Assembly: GCA_017881055.1 (NCBI GenBank)
Contig: JADGRF010000155.1
Coordinates: 1-54,397, forward strand
DNA length: 54,397 nucleotides
Direction of reading: 5' to 3'
Origin: Sandaracinaceae bacterium
GTDB lineage: Bacteria; Myxococcota_A; Polyangia; Polyangiales; JAFGIB01
The notes under the pieces were generated by a model. It worked only from the letters and a program-made list of their open reading frames with translations. It searched no databases and was not told the DNA's origin. Shown here piece after piece: positions 1 to 9,583 of this stretch. Positions within the stretch are counted from its first letter, which is position 1; each line of letters begins with the position of its first letter. A program made the translations under genes and the position numbers.

Positions 1-533
1 ACCTGTACTCGGTCGGTGTGCTGCTGTTCGAGATGCTCACCGGCGCGCCGCCGTTCACGGGTGAAGCGCCGGAGCTGCTGCGCCAGCACCTCAGCGCCGC
101 AATTCCAACGCTTGCCGAACGGCGCGCGGAGCTGGGTCCCGAGACGGGTCTGCAGGCGCTGATCGAGCGCGCACTGGCGAAGGCGCGCGAGGAGCGGTTC
201 GCCGATGCCGCGGCGTTGCTCCGCGCGATTCAGGACTTGCGGCACGACGGAGAGCTCGTCGCGGCACCCTACGTGACGCCGAGCGCGCTCGCACGTGGTC
301 TTGCCAGCGCGCGCTCGCAGCTGGAACGCCACTGGCCCGTCTTGCGCGAGCATGCACGCGTCGGCTCACGCGCGAGCCTCGCCGCGTCGCGTCGCGCAGC
401 CGTTCGCGTGCGCGTGCTCTGGCTGGAGCACGGGCTGCCCGCCATGCGGCACGCCTGGACCTTTGCGCGCGCGCACGGCGAAAAGCTCGCTGAGCGCGTG
501 CGTACGGCGTGGCGCACGTGGCCACGTGACTGA
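1..533 (+). CDS. Ser/Thr protein kinase, C-terminal part (5' truncated by window)
   Basis: The reading frame is already open at base 3. Its first residues, LYSVGVLLFEMLTGAPPF, match subdomain IX of Hanks-type kinases (the helix after the activation loop). The stretch ending near RALAKAREERFADAAALL matches the final C-lobe helices, where kinases carry a conserved Arg. The catalytic loop and ATP site lie before the window. About 95 further residues, rich in Arg and Ala, follow the kinase fold; I see no transmembrane segment or known sensor domain in them. A perfect 14-bp palindrome (CACGTGGCCACGTG, 515-528) sits just before the TGA. Kinase identity is secure, but the substrate and trigger cannot be read. 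Confidence 0.85.
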   Translation, partial: LYSVGVLLFEMLTGAPPFTGEAPELLRQHLSAAIPTLAERRAELGPETGLQALIERALAKAREERFADAAALLRAIQDLRHDGELVAAPYVTPSALARGLASARSQLERHWPVLREHARVGSRASLAASRRAAVRVRVLWLEHGLPAMRHAWTFARAHGEKLAERVRTAWRTWPRD

Positions 534-565
534 CAGTGCGCCGCTCGCGGTCGAAACCAGCCAGC

Positions 566-1402
566 TCAGCCGAGCAGCTTGCGCACGAAGCTTGGCTGCG
601 CGAACGCGGCGCGATGGATGTCGCGGTTGTAGTAGCGTGCACCGTCCTCGATGCGCTTGGCGCGCGCCTCGTCGAAGGCTTGCGGGTCGAGCGCGTCGCT
701 CGCGAACGTGAAGCTCCACATGCCGCTCGGGTACAGCGGGATCGGCACGAAGAACGGCTCGGCGCGCTTGAATGATGTGCGCAGCGTCTTCACGATGCGC
801 GCGAAGTCGTCGGCCATCGCGATCGGCGACTCGGTCTGCGACACGAGCACGCCGTCTTTCGTCAGGCACTTCTTGGCGCTCTCGTAGAACGGGCTCGAGT
901 ACAGGCCCTCGGCAGGGCCGACCGGGTCGGAGCCGTCGATCAGGATCACGTCGTAGAGCTCGCCCTTGTAGTTGTTGAGGTAGGCGATGCCGTCCTCGAA
1001 GCGCATCGTGAGGCGCTTGTCGTCCCACGGCACCTTGAAGGCGGGCAGGTGCTCGCGGCAGGCATCGACCACCATCTTGTCGAGTTCGACCATGGTCACG
1101 TGCTTGACCTCGGCGTGACGCAAGACTTCGCGCACCGTGCCGCCGTCGCCGCCACCGATCACCAGCACGCGCTCGATGCGGCGCGCCACGGTCAGCGCGG
1201 GGTGCACGATCATCTCGTGGTAGTGCGCTTCGTCGCGCTCGCTGGTCATCCAGGCGTCTTCGAGCGCGAGCGCGCGACCGAAGACTTCCGTCTCGACCAC
1301 GTCGACGCTCTGGTACTCGCTCTTGCCGTGAAAGATCGAGCGCTTCAGCTTCAGGCCAAAGCGGATCTGACCGCCGTAGGTTTCATCGAACCACAACGCC
1401 AT
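566..1402 (-). CDS. speE: Spermidine synthase (polyamine aminopropyltransferase)
   Basis: Transfers the aminopropyl group of decarboxylated S-adenosylmethionine to putrescine in the cytoplasm. The 278-residue length is normal for the family. Visible motifs are YHEM (61-64), the nucleotide-binding loop GGGDGG (83-88), the acidic VELD (105-108) that binds the cofactor, EDG (136-138), and LIDGSDPVGP (154-163) with the catalytic aspartates. The ATG is preceded by CGGAG at good spacing. It is transcribed away from the SDR gene, with 156 bp between the two starts. No SAM decarboxylase gene lies in the window, so the aminopropyl donor must be supplied from elsewhere. Confidence 0.95.
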   Translation of the reverse strand: MALWFDETYGGQIRFGLKLKRSIFHGKSEYQSVDVVETEVFGRALALEDAWMTSERDEAHYHEMIVHPALTVARRIERVLVIGGGDGGTVREVLRHAEVKHVTMVELDKMVVDACREHLPAFKVPWDDKRLTMRFEDGIAYLNNYKGELYDVILIDGSDPVGPAEGLYSSPFYESAKKCLTKDGVLVSQTESPIAMADDFARIVKTLRTSFKRAEPFFVPIPLYPSGMWSFTFASDALDPQAFDEARAKRIEDGARYYNRDIHRAAFAQPSFVRKLLG

Positions 1403-1558
1403 GACGCAACTCCGTTTCCTCGACGAGGGCGCAACACTAGGTCAGTTCGCGCGTGTGTCAACAGGTGCGGGCGATCTCGTGGGCGCCTGCCGTTCGAGCG
1501 ATACGTGAAAGAACCTCGGCTCTTGTGATACGAAACGCATGAACAAGGAGACACGGAC

Positions 1559-2326
1559 ATGCGCATCGAAGGATCGTCGGCGATCGTCACGGGTGGAGCA
1601 TCGGGGCTTGGCGAAGCGACGGTCAGGCGCCTGTGCGCAGCCGGCGCGCGCGTAGTGATCGTCGATCGCGATGAGAAGCGCGGCCCGGCACTCGCGCAGG
1701 AGCTGGGCGAGAACGTGCGCTTCGCGAAGACGGATGTGACCTCGGAGGCCGACGTGCAGGCCGCCGTGACGCTGGCGCAGGGCCTCGCGCCGCTGCGCAT
1801 CGCCGTGAGCTGCGCGGGCATCGCGTGGGCGCAGCGCACCGTGAACAAGGACGGGATCCCTCATGATCTCGGCTTCTTCAACACGGTCGTACAGGTGAAC
1901 TTGATCGGCACGTTCAACGTGCTGCGGCTGTCGGCGGCGACCATGGCCAAGAACGCGCCGTTGCAGGACGGAGCGCGCGGCGTCGTGATCAACACCGCCT
2001 CGGTGGCCGCGTTCGACGGCCAGATCGGTCAGCTCGCGTACGCCGCGTCGAAAGCCGCTGTCGTGGGCATGACCTTGCCGGCTGCGCGTGATCTGTCCAA
2101 GTCGGGCATCCGCGTGCTGACGATCGCGCCGGGCACGTTCGACACGCCGATGCTCGCGTTGCTGCCCGAGGAGCAGCGCCAAGCCTTGGCCGCCGGCATC
2201 CCCTTCCCGTCGCGCCTGGGCCGCCCCGACGACTTCGCTCAGCTCGCGCTGCACATGGTCGAGAACGACTACTTGAACGGCGAGGTCGTGCGCTTGGACG
2301 GTGCGCTGCGCATGGCCCCCAAGTGA
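1559..2326 (+). CDS. SDR-family dehydrogenase, probably 3-hydroxyacyl-CoA dehydrogenase type
   Basis: A classical short-chain dehydrogenase of 255 residues. TGGASGLG (11-18) is the dinucleotide loop, and Asp36 in VDRD favours NAD over NADP. Ser148, Tyr161 and Lys165 (Y-A-A-S-K) form the catalytic set. The overall pattern, including [16 protein letters not shown] and the GTFDTPML segment, resembles 3-hydroxyacyl-CoA dehydrogenase type 2 (HSD17B10-like), which oxidises short-chain 3-hydroxyacyl-CoA in beta-oxidation or branched-chain amino-acid breakdown. That substrate assignment is from memory of the family and was not tested. AAGGAG precedes the ATG. The next gene starts about 22 bp after the stop but is functionally unrelated. 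Confidence 0.9.
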   Translation: MRIEGSSAIVTGGASGLGEATVRRLCAAGARVVIVDRDEKRGPALAQELGENVRFAKTDVTSEADVQAAVTLAQGLAPLRIAVSCAGIAWAQRTVNKDGIPHDLGFFNTVVQVNLIGTFNVLRLSAATMAKNAPLQDGARGVVINTASVAAFDGQIGQLAYAASKAAVVGMTLPAARDLSKSGIRVLTIAPGTFDTPMLALLPEEQRQALAAGIPFPSRLGRPDDFAQLALHMVENDYLNGEVVRLDGALRMAPK

Positions 2327-2348
2327 CATGAGGGGAGCTGAGCGTGCG

Positions 2349-2837
2349 ATGAACGAGCGGCTGCGCGCGTATGGCCTTTCCGCTGCGTTCATCGCGCTGG
2401 TGGCGGCGCCGGCATTTCGTGACGCCGACAACGACGGCTTCCCACTGTCGACGTACCCGATGTTTGCCCACGGGCGAGACCGCGTGAACGACGTGGCTGG
2501 AGCGGTCGCCGTAGGGACCCGCGGACGGCGCGTGAATCTCGCGCCGCGCTTCGTCGCAAACAGCGAAGCGATGCTGGCGGTGGCAACCCTGCGTAGGGCA
2601 CTCGATGCGGGGCCCGACGCCACGCATGCACTATGCGAGAGCATCGCGCAGCGGGTCGCGGCGGCTCGCGAGCCGGAGCTTGGCGACGCGCAGCGTGTCG
2701 AGCTCGTGACGCGGCGCGTGGACGCGATCGACTTTCTCGCGGGGCGCGTGCCTAGAACCAAGGGGCACGTGCACGTGAGCTGTCCCGTGCCCCGCGGCAC
2801 GAAGGCAGTACCCGCAGCGGACGGCAGCAAGCCATGA
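2349..2837 (+). CDS. Small partner protein of the HTTM membrane protein
   Basis: A 162-residue protein with one N-terminal hydrophobic helix (about residues 5-20, YGLSAAFIALVAAPAF). It is probably a membrane anchor, followed by a soluble domain opening with the motif DNDGFPLSTYPMFAHGR. The stop codon overlaps the start of the HTTM gene by four bases (ATGA), so the two are likely translationally coupled. I chose the ATG at 2349 because GGGAG lies upstream; an in-frame ATG at 2328 would add seven residues. I do not recognise a named family. From the coupling I infer that it works together with the membrane protein. Confidence 0.75.
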   Translation: MNERLRAYGLSAAFIALVAAPAFRDADNDGFPLSTYPMFAHGRDRVNDVAGAVAVGTRGRRVNLAPRFVANSEAMLAVATLRRALDAGPDATHALCESIAQRVAAAREPELGDAQRVELVTRRVDAIDFLAGRVPRTKGHVHVSCPVPRGTKAVPAADGSKP

Positions 2838-3745
2838 GCCTCTTCGAGCGATTCGATGCTGCGTTCCTGGCGCCTGCGCCCGCCGAGCGCTTGGCGACCC
2901 TGCGTGTGCTGTGCGGAGCGTTCGCAGTCGTCTACCTCGCGGTACGCGCCAGCGTGCTCGCCGACTTCCGTGGCTTCGATGCGCGCACGTTCGAGCCGGT
3001 CGGAGCGGCGCACCTGCTGTCGGGGCCCGTACCGCCAAGCTACGTGTTCGTGCTGTACGCGCTGACGCTTGCAAGCGGCGTCGCGTTCACGCTCGGCATT
3101 CGCTTCCGCGTGCTCGGCCCTGTGTTCGCGCTGCTCGTGCTCGCGCTGACCAGCTACCGAAACAGCTGGGGCATGGTGTTCCACACCGACAATCTCCTGG
3201 TCGTGCAGCTCGGAGTGCTCGCGCTGTCCCCAGCGGCCGCGACGCTGTCATTCGACGCGCGCCGCGCGCGCAGCGCGACACCCACTCCCGACGCGCGGTT
3301 CGGCTGGCCGTTGCGCCTTTTGTGCGCGCTCACGGTCACGAGCTACGTGCTGGCTGGCGTCGCCAAGCTGAAGCTGAGCGGCGTCAGCTGGATGCACGGC
3401 GAGATCCTGCGCAACTACATCGCCTACGACGCGCTGCGCAAAGCCCAGGTCGGCTCGATCTACTCGCCGTTCGGCGCCTGGCTCGTGCAGCGCAGCTGGC
3501 CGTTCCCTGCCATCGGTGTCCTGACGATGCTGCTCGAGCTAGGCGGCCCGCTCGCGCTCTTCCACAAGCGCCTCGCGAAGCTGTGGGTACTCGGCATCTT
3601 CGGCTTCCACGTGGGCGTGCTCGCCACGATGGCCATCGCGTTCCCCTACCCGCTCTCGTTCATCGCCTACGCGTCCTTCTTCGAGTGCGAACGCATCTGG
3701 CAGTGGCCGGTGTTGAAGCGCGTGCATGGGATGTTGCCGAGTTGA
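2834..3745 (+). CDS. HTTM-domain polytopic membrane protein (vitamin K-dependent carboxylase-like superfamily)
   Basis: A 303-residue protein with about seven to eight hydrophobic segments. Its pattern, including the RNSWGMVFHTDNLLVVQLGVLAL and AGVAKLKLSGVSWMHGEIL segments and a late EL/GPLALFHKRL helix, is that of HTTM proteins. This bacterial family is related to gamma-glutamyl carboxylase, and its bacterial members have no settled reaction. The conserved K-L pair and W-x-x-G after the TM helix are the typical signature. It is coupled by ATGA overlap to the small gene upstream. The fold assignment is fairly firm, but the reaction is unknown. Confidence 0.75.
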   Translation: MSLFERFDAAFLAPAPAERLATLRVLCGAFAVVYLAVRASVLADFRGFDARTFEPVGAAHLLSGPVPPSYVFVLYALTLASGVAFTLGIRFRVLGPVFALLVLALTSYRNSWGMVFHTDNLLVVQLGVLALSPAAATLSFDARRARSATPTPDARFGWPLRLLCALTVTSYVLAGVAKLKLSGVSWMHGEILRNYIAYDALRKAQVGSIYSPFGAWLVQRSWPFPAIGVLTMLLELGGPLALFHKRLAKLWVLGIFGFHVGVLATMAIAFPYPLSFIAYASFFECERIWQWPVLKRVHGMLPS

Positions 3746-3894
3746 ACGGTCTCGGGGCGTAGGTCTGATCGCGCGTGGGCACCCCCGTAACCATCCCCGA
3801 GGCGGCTCTCAGTGAAAAGGTGCCGGACGCCAGCAGCGTGGGATGGTTTTCCCCACGGTATCGGACCCCGCGACCGTTCAGCTCCCTCCCCACG

Positions 3895-3924
3895 TTGGCG
3901 CCGTACCAACATCCGTAGTAGATT
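3895..3924 (+). promoter_or_regulatory. Candidate promoter for the aromatic leader and DAHP synthase
   Basis: TTGGCG (3895-3900) and TAGATT (3919-3924) are separated by 18 bp. Initiation would fall near 3931-3934, almost on the GTG of the leader ORF. A competing candidate, TTGACT (3923-3928) with TTTTAT (3946-3951), would start transcription inside the leader. Bases 3746-3894 show no gene; they hold only a short GTGGG/CCCAC hairpin near 3838-3857. Confidence 0.3.
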
Positions 3925-3933
3925 GACTGAACC

Positions 3934-4023
3934 GTGCTCGCTGTCTTTTATCCTGATGCTCTACCCGAGCAGCCTTCGGCTCTCGGATGGTGGTTTACCT
4001 ACGCCCCCTTTGGGTGGCGCTAG
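3934..4023 (+). CDS. Aromatic-rich leader peptide of DAHP synthase (attenuator)
   Basis: This ORF has 29 sense codons, begins with GTG and ends with TAG. It finishes GWWFTYAPFGWR, so six of the last ten codons before the terminal Arg are Trp, Phe or Tyr, with Phe-Tyr near the front as well. The DNA is TGGTGGTTTACCTAC at 3988-4002. Such clusters are the hallmark of leader peptides in which ribosome stalling on scarce charged tRNA controls transcription of an aromatic-biosynthesis gene, here DAHP synthase 128 bp downstream. Hairpins follow directly. The weak points are the lack of a clear Shine-Dalgarno and the GTG start, which may be leaderless given the nearby promoter candidate. Confidence 0.55.
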   Translation: MLAVFYPDALPEQPSALGWWFTYAPFGWR

Positions 4024-4029
4024 GGAGGC

Positions 4030-4134
4030 CTCGTAGCGCGTACGCGCTAGACACGAGCGAGTTTTGCGAGTTTCACGCAGCCCCCTTCGCCACCCGGTGC
4101 CACTCGGCACCCGGGATCAGCGAGTGGGGCTTTT
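4030..4134 (+). promoter_or_regulatory. Structured leader: probable transcription attenuator
   Basis: Several structures lie between the leader stop and the DAHP synthase start. A perfect 16-bp palindrome (TAGCGCGT/ACGCGCTA, 4034-4049) is extended by CTCGT/ACGAG (4030-4034, 4053-4057). Hairpin A pairs 4093-4101 with 4106-4115 (nine pairs, one bulge). Hairpin B pairs CCACTCG (4100-4106) with CGAGTGG (4121-4127) and is followed by GGC and TTTT (4131-4134), like a terminator. A and B share bases 4100-4115 and cannot form together. AGCCCC (4079-4084) can instead pair with GGGGCT (4126-4131), also ending in the T run. Confidence 0.5.
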
Positions 4135-4151
4135 CGCGTTTGGAGTCCGAC

Positions 4152-5198
<1,047 letters not shown>

Positions 5199-5207
5199 AG
5201 CGCTCGC

Positions 5208-6344
5208 GTGTCTGCCAAAAGCCGCGCACCCATTCCTCGTCCGCTGATCGTGCGCCCCGGCGCGCGCTTTCAATGCTTTGGTGACGGCCTGTGCTGCACC
5301 GACATCCACGCGCTCGGGCCCGTCACGATCTCGGAAGCGCGCGATCTGCGTGCCCGACGCAAGCTGTCGGTCGTGTACAGCGACGATGTCGAAGGCTACG
5401 TGTGCGCGCCCGCGCCGAACGGCGGCTGCGTGTACCTCGACGCCAAGGGCTGCACGATCCATCGGCTCGAAGGACCGGACAAGAAGCCGGGCGGCTGTCA
5501 GCGCTTCCCGTACGGGCTCACGGCCACACCGATCGGCGGGCGCATCACGACCGAGCATCGCTGCCCGTGCCGCACGCTCGGCGAGCGACCCCCGTTGATG
5601 GTCGACGATGCCGAGCGCTCGCTACGTGATCGCGCCGGGCGCCTGGAGACCGATCGCATCATCACGGACCGGATCGAAATGACCGAGCGCATGCGTCTGC
5701 CGTTCGCGCGCTACCTCGAGATCGAGACGCCGCTGATCGCGCGCCTCCACGCCGGCGAGAAGGCCGAGCTCGTGCTGGAGCAGAAGCCGCTGCCCGAGCT
5801 GCAGTCCCTGAACTGGTCGATCGTCGCGGCGAATCATCTCGACGGCAACGACGGCAGCGCGGGCGGTCTCGCGCTCACGTGGTTCGGCGATGGCTTGCTG
5901 GAGCTGTATTCGGGACATACGCCGCCGAAGCGCGAGCGTCCGTGGGCGGCAGCCTTCGAGCGCGCGATCAAGCGCACGAAGAAGCCGGAGACGCCGGACC
6001 AGATCTGGAACGACTGGATCGCGGACGAGCTGTGGATGTTCCGTTGGCTGCCCTGGGGGCCGTTCGACGTGGGCCTGGCGGAGCTGGCGACGCGGTTGGC
6101 CGTAGCGCGCACGCTGCAGAAGCGTCTGCAGAAGCTTGGTCTGCGTGCAGATCAAGCGGCAGCCGAAGCCGTGATGATGTGCGAGCTGGCCGCGGAAGCC
6201 TCCGAGTGGCCGGTGGCCGTGGCCGACTTCGAGCCTGAGCCGAACGCGAAGCTGAGCTGGCTCGTGCCGCTCTTGGCCGAACGCGAGCGCGCCGAGCGCA
6301 AGGCGAAGCGTGCGCGGGCGGAGAAGAAAAAGAACGAGCAGTGA
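5208..6344 (+). CDS. YkgJ-like cysteine-cluster protein
   Basis: A cytoplasmic protein of 378 residues. The first 120 carry the cysteine pattern of the YkgJ/UPF0153 family: CFGDGLCC (23-30), GGCVYLDAKGCTIH, GGCQRFPYGL and HRCPCRT. This pattern is thought to bind a metal or iron-sulfur centre; no reaction is established. The remaining 250 residues form a longer helical domain than usual, ending in a Lys/Arg/Glu-rich tail. The start is GTG, nine bases after the DAHP synthase stop, so the two genes may be co-transcribed. The family call is good and the function unknown. Confidence 0.75.
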   Translation: MSAKSRAPIPRPLIVRPGARFQCFGDGLCCTDIHALGPVTISEARDLRARRKLSVVYSDDVEGYVCAPAPNGGCVYLDAKGCTIHRLEGPDKKPGGCQRFPYGLTATPIGGRITTEHRCPCRTLGERPPLMVDDAERSLRDRAGRLETDRIITDRIEMTERMRLPFARYLEIETPLIARLHAGEKAELVLEQKPLPELQSLNWSIVAANHLDGNDGSAGGLALTWFGDGLLELYSGHTPPKRERPWAAAFERAIKRTKKPETPDQIWNDWIADELWMFRWLPWGPFDVGLAELATRLAVARTLQKRLQKLGLRADQAAAEAVMMCELAAEASEWPVAVADFEPEPNAKLSWLVPLLAERERAERKAKRARAEKKKNEQ

Positions 6345-6430
6345 GGCGTCCGTGCTCGGTGTCTGTGATCGCGAACGCGCTGCGCTTGCGACGCACGGCG
6401 CTCTGATTGAGACCACATCGCTCGACACCG

Positions 6431-7768
6431 CTAGCCCTGCTCGCCGGCCTTGCGGGACGGATCGATGCTGTCCGCGGCTAGGTCAGTCGCGCTGGCACTG
6501 GTCGCCACGCTGCCCTCGGGATGACGGTGCCAACCCGTTCCATCTTCGCTCCTCGCGTCGTCGCGAACCTTCAAGATCGTGAACATGCCACCCATGTCTA
6601 TCGTGCCGAACGGTCCTTTGCCGCCGACCATCGGGATGCTGTTGGGCGGGATCGGCATGCCCATATCACCCATCTCGCCCATGCCGTTCTCGCCCATCGC
6701 CATGTACGCGGGCACGACCGCGCGCACGCGCCGGCTGATGCGTTTGGCATCCGCACCGAGCATGACCGGAACATCGTGACCCATCTGATTCATCACGTGA
6801 TGGGTCATGTGACAGTGCATCGCCCAATCGCCAGGGACATCCGCCACGAACTCGATGGTGCGCGTGCTGCCGACAGGAACGAGCACTGTGGTCTCGGGCC
6901 ACTGACCCGCAGGAGGTATGTAGCCGCCGTCTGTCGCCGTCACGTTGAAGTAGTAGCCGTGAAGATGAATCGGGTGGTGATCCATCGCGCTCAGGTTGCC
7001 GAGGCGGATGCGCACGCGCTCGCCACGCTCCACGACGAGCGGTTCGGTCCCCGGATACGCTTTGCTGTTGAAGGTGAGCACGTTGAAGTCGAGCATCGCG
7101 CCGGGATCGGGACGACTCGCACCCGCGCGAATCTTCCATTCATGCGTCATCAACACGAAGTCGCGATCGACGTGCGGGCCATGCGGCGCGCGGGGATGGA
7201 CGACGATCATCCCCACCATGCCGAGCGCCATCTGCGTCATCTCGTCGTAGTGCGGGTGGTACATGAACGTACCTGGCCGTGTGAACGTGAACTCGTACTT
7301 GAACGTGTCTCCCGGTGCTATCGCCTTCTGAGTCAGGCCGGCGACACCGTCCATGCCATTAGGCAAGAGCACGCCGTGCCAGTGGAGCGAGGTCGGCTCC
7401 GGCAAATGATTCGTGACATAGATGCGAACACGATCCCCTTCCACCGCCTCGATGGTGGGTCCGATCGTGCGACCGTTGTAACCCCAACACTCGCCCTTCA
7501 AGCCCGGAGCAAACTCGTGCTGCAGCGGGGCCGCGATCAGGTGCCCAACCTTGACGCCCTTCAGATATTGCCAGGGTAGCGTCGTCCCGTTCGGCGTCGT
7601 GACGGATACTTGGCCTCCGGGCGCAGCTACTTTCGTTTGCGCCGACGGCGACGTTGCTGCGCGCCTCGGCTCAGCACCTCGAGCATGAGCGACCTCGGAC
7701 ATTCCCTGGAGCAGGAGAGCACCGCTTGCCGCCACCGTCCCCGCCATCATGAAGTCTCTGCGTTTCAT
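6431..7768 (-). CDS. Tat-exported multicopper oxidase (CopA/CueO-like)
   Basis: A periplasmic copper enzyme that probably oxidises Cu(I) or phenolic substrates with O2. The 445 residues begin with a twin-arginine signal (MKRRDFMM, then a hydrophobic stretch to about 29). All four copper motifs are present: LHWHG (His129, His131), YHPH (His171, His173), HPIHLH (265-270), and HCHMTHHVMNQM (318-329) with Cys319 and axial Met329 for the blue copper. A Met-rich loop (MGENGMGEMGDMGM, about 358-371) recalls the Cu(I)-binding Met region of CueO. It is the last gene of the leftward metal operon, 18 bp after the TolC-type gene. Confidence 0.92.
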   Translation of the reverse strand: MKRRDFMMAGTVAASGALLLQGMSEVAHARGAEPRRAATSPSAQTKVAAPGGQVSVTTPNGTTLPWQYLKGVKVGHLIAAPLQHEFAPGLKGECWGYNGRTIGPTIEAVEGDRVRIYVTNHLPEPTSLHWHGVLLPNGMDGVAGLTQKAIAPGDTFKYEFTFTRPGTFMYHPHYDEMTQMALGMVGMIVVHPRAPHGPHVDRDFVLMTHEWKIRAGASRPDPGAMLDFNVLTFNSKAYPGTEPLVVERGERVRIRLGNLSAMDHHPIHLHGYYFNVTATDGGYIPPAGQWPETTVLVPVGSTRTIEFVADVPGDWAMHCHMTHHVMNQMGHDVPVMLGADAKRISRRVRAVVPAYMAMGENGMGEMGDMGMPIPPNSIPMVGGKGPFGTIDMGGMFTILKVRDDARSEDGTGWHRHPEGSVATSASATDLAADSIDPSRKAGEQG

Positions 7769-7786
7769 GGTTCTTTCTCCTGCGGT

Positions 7787-9220
7787 TCAGTCGGCAAGGG
7801 CAGACGTCGAGGACAGCGCGCCACCTCGTGATTGCTCCGAGCTCATTGGCCCCACGGAGCCCGCAAGACCTCCAGCAAGCACTTGGTCCAGCTGGGCACG
7901 CGTTCGCCAATACTCGCGCAGCGTCTCGATGTAGCCGCGCGCGGCATCGAGCTGATCGCGGCGCGCCTGCAGCAGCTGGAATACGCCGATCTGCATCGCA
8001 TTGTACTGAAGCGTCGCTTGCTTCAGCACTTCCTGGCGCGCGGGCAAGAGCACGTCGCGATAGTGCTGCGCACGCTGCTGCGCGGAAGCCGTTCGGTTGC
8101 GCGCTGCTCGAACCGCGGATCTGACCTCGACCGCGATCGCGACATAGTGATCGCGGAGCTGGTCGAAGCGCGCTTGGTTCGTGATCACGCCGCCTTGCTG
8201 GCGATTGAAGATGGGCAGCGTGCCATGGACCGCAGGCCCTACGTTCCATTCTCCGCTGTCGCGCTGCGCTCGCACACCGACAGATAGATCGGGCAACCAA
8301 CCCGAATTCTCCGCGAGCCCAACGCGCCGACTCATTGCTTTCAGCAGCGCCCGCGTCTCCGCGAGCTCGAGACTTGCATCGATCGCTCGAGACTCGAGGT
8401 GCGCTTGGTCGGGAAGCTGGGCGGGTATTTCCGGCAAGCGCTGCGCGACCGTCCACGCGGTCTCAGAGCCGTGCACGCCGAGCAGCACGTTCAAACGCTC
8501 TCGGTCGTCCAAGAGATCGGCTTCCGCTTCCGACACGGCGACGCGAGCCGCCTCGTACGCGGCGCGCTCGGTGGCCAGATCTAGCTCCGTCGTATTGCCC
8601 GCCGCTCGCAGCGTACGTGCCGTCTCATAGCCGGCGGCAAAGGCCGCCAGCGCCGTTTGCATCAGCTCGAGGCGTTGACTGCTGGCGAGCACCGAGTAGT
8701 ACGCAGTGCGTACGTGAAACCCGAGCTCCAACACGGCAGCGGCGACACGAGCGCGCGCAGCCTCGACTTCGGCTTCACCGATGCCCGATCGTTGTCCACG
8801 AAGAATGAGCGACGTGAGATCGATGCCCGCTCCAAGATCCCAATCGGTCGTGTTGCCGGTCTTGGTCGGCGGCAGAACCGCCGCTTCGAACTCAGGATTC
8901 GGCAACAAGCTGCCTTGGACGAGCTGCCCACGGGCGATACCGAGACTGCCGAGCTCGGCGCGCAAGTCGTGGTTGTTGAGCAGTGCGATGCGTATTGCGC
9001 TCTGCTCGGTGAGCGGCAGCTTCAGAAGTGCTCGCACATCGGCATCGACGTCGTCACGGCCGACCTCCATCTGCTGCTCCGGGAGGCGGAAATCAACCCT
9101 TGCCGCCGTCATTTCACGGACCGCACCGTAGTCCCGCGCCGTGGATTGACTGACGCACGCAGCGAGCAAGAGCGAAAGCGGCGCAACGAGCTCCGTGCGA
9201 ACGACGCGACTAATGCGCAT
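7787..9220 (-). CDS. TolC-family outer-membrane efflux lipoprotein
   Basis: A 477-residue outer-membrane factor. It begins MRISRVVRTELVAPLSLLLAAC, a lipoprotein signal with the lipid-attached Cys at residue 22. Two repeats of long alpha-helical coiled segments follow, with internal GN-T-LDLATERAAYEAARVAVSEAEADL and QVGVFQLLQARRDQ-like motifs typical of the family. Its start overlaps the end of the His/Met-rich lipoprotein gene by 11 bp. I set the start at 9220 for the lipobox. No RND pump lies in this operon; it may form the exit duct for the divergent CusBA pump, or serve the ATPase and oxidase. Confidence 0.88.
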   Translation of the reverse strand: MRISRVVRTELVAPLSLLLAACVSQSTARDYGAVREMTAARVDFRLPEQQMEVGRDDVDADVRALLKLPLTEQSAIRIALLNNHDLRAELGSLGIARGQLVQGSLLPNPEFEAAVLPPTKTGNTTDWDLGAGIDLTSLILRGQRSGIGEAEVEAARARVAAAVLELGFHVRTAYYSVLASSQRLELMQTALAAFAAGYETARTLRAAGNTTELDLATERAAYEAARVAVSEAEADLLDDRERLNVLLGVHGSETAWTVAQRLPEIPAQLPDQAHLESRAIDASLELAETRALLKAMSRRVGLAENSGWLPDLSVGVRAQRDSGEWNVGPAVHGTLPIFNRQQGGVITNQARFDQLRDHYVAIAVEVRSAVRAARNRTASAQQRAQHYRDVLLPARQEVLKQATLQYNAMQIGVFQLLQARRDQLDAARGYIETLREYWRTRAQLDQVLAGGLAGSVGPMSSEQSRGGALSSTSALAD

Positions 9221-9548
9221 GACCCGCCCCGTGTTCTTCTCCACCCATCGGCATTCCATCCATCGGCGTCGGCGTCGGCGTCGGCGCCTGCGCGGGTGCC
9301 GGCGACGGTACTTCCCGATGGTGCATATGCATGTGCATCTCGCTGGACGGCTTCAGCGTGCTGGGGTCGAGAGGGTCCCTCGTGATGCTGGCTGCGATCG
9401 CCGGAGCCGTTGCCTCCTCGGCACGCGTGGACGCGGGCGAATTCGGACCGGGCTGATAAATGGCTGGCCCCGAACACGCCGATGCGCCGAGTGCGACGAC
9501 CAGTTCGAGCGCGACCCGCGCTGAGCGTTTGATCTTCTTCCAGTTCAC
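9210..9548 (-). CDS. His/Met-rich lipoprotein, probable metal-binding
   Basis: A 112-residue exported protein starting at GTG 9548, preceded by AGGGGAG. The signal sequence runs through LELVVALGASAC, giving a lipidated Cys about 24 residues in. The mature part is short and disordered-looking. Its C-terminal half carries MHMHMHHRE, a Pro/Thr repeat (PTPTPTP) and a MDGMPMGGEEHGAGHAH tail, all good ligands for Cu(I)/Cu(II) or similar ions. I recognise no family. From composition and operon position I infer a periplasmic metal buffer or chaperone for the multicopper oxidase or efflux channel. Confidence 0.7.
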   Translation of the reverse strand: MNWKKIKRSARVALELVVALGASACSGPAIYQPGPNSPASTRAEEATAPAIAASITRDPLDPSTLKPSSEMHMHMHHREVPSPAPAQAPTPTPTPMDGMPMGGEEHGAGHAH

Positions 9549-9583
9549 TGTCGACGTTCTCCCCTGGACCGAATACGCGAATG

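Noticed and set aside
3987..4151. In-frame upstream extension of DAHP synthase by 55 codons (ATG at 3987)
   Set aside because: It would run through the palindrome and both hairpins, and it would exceed the family's usual length. The codon at 4152 gives a full match to known enzymes.
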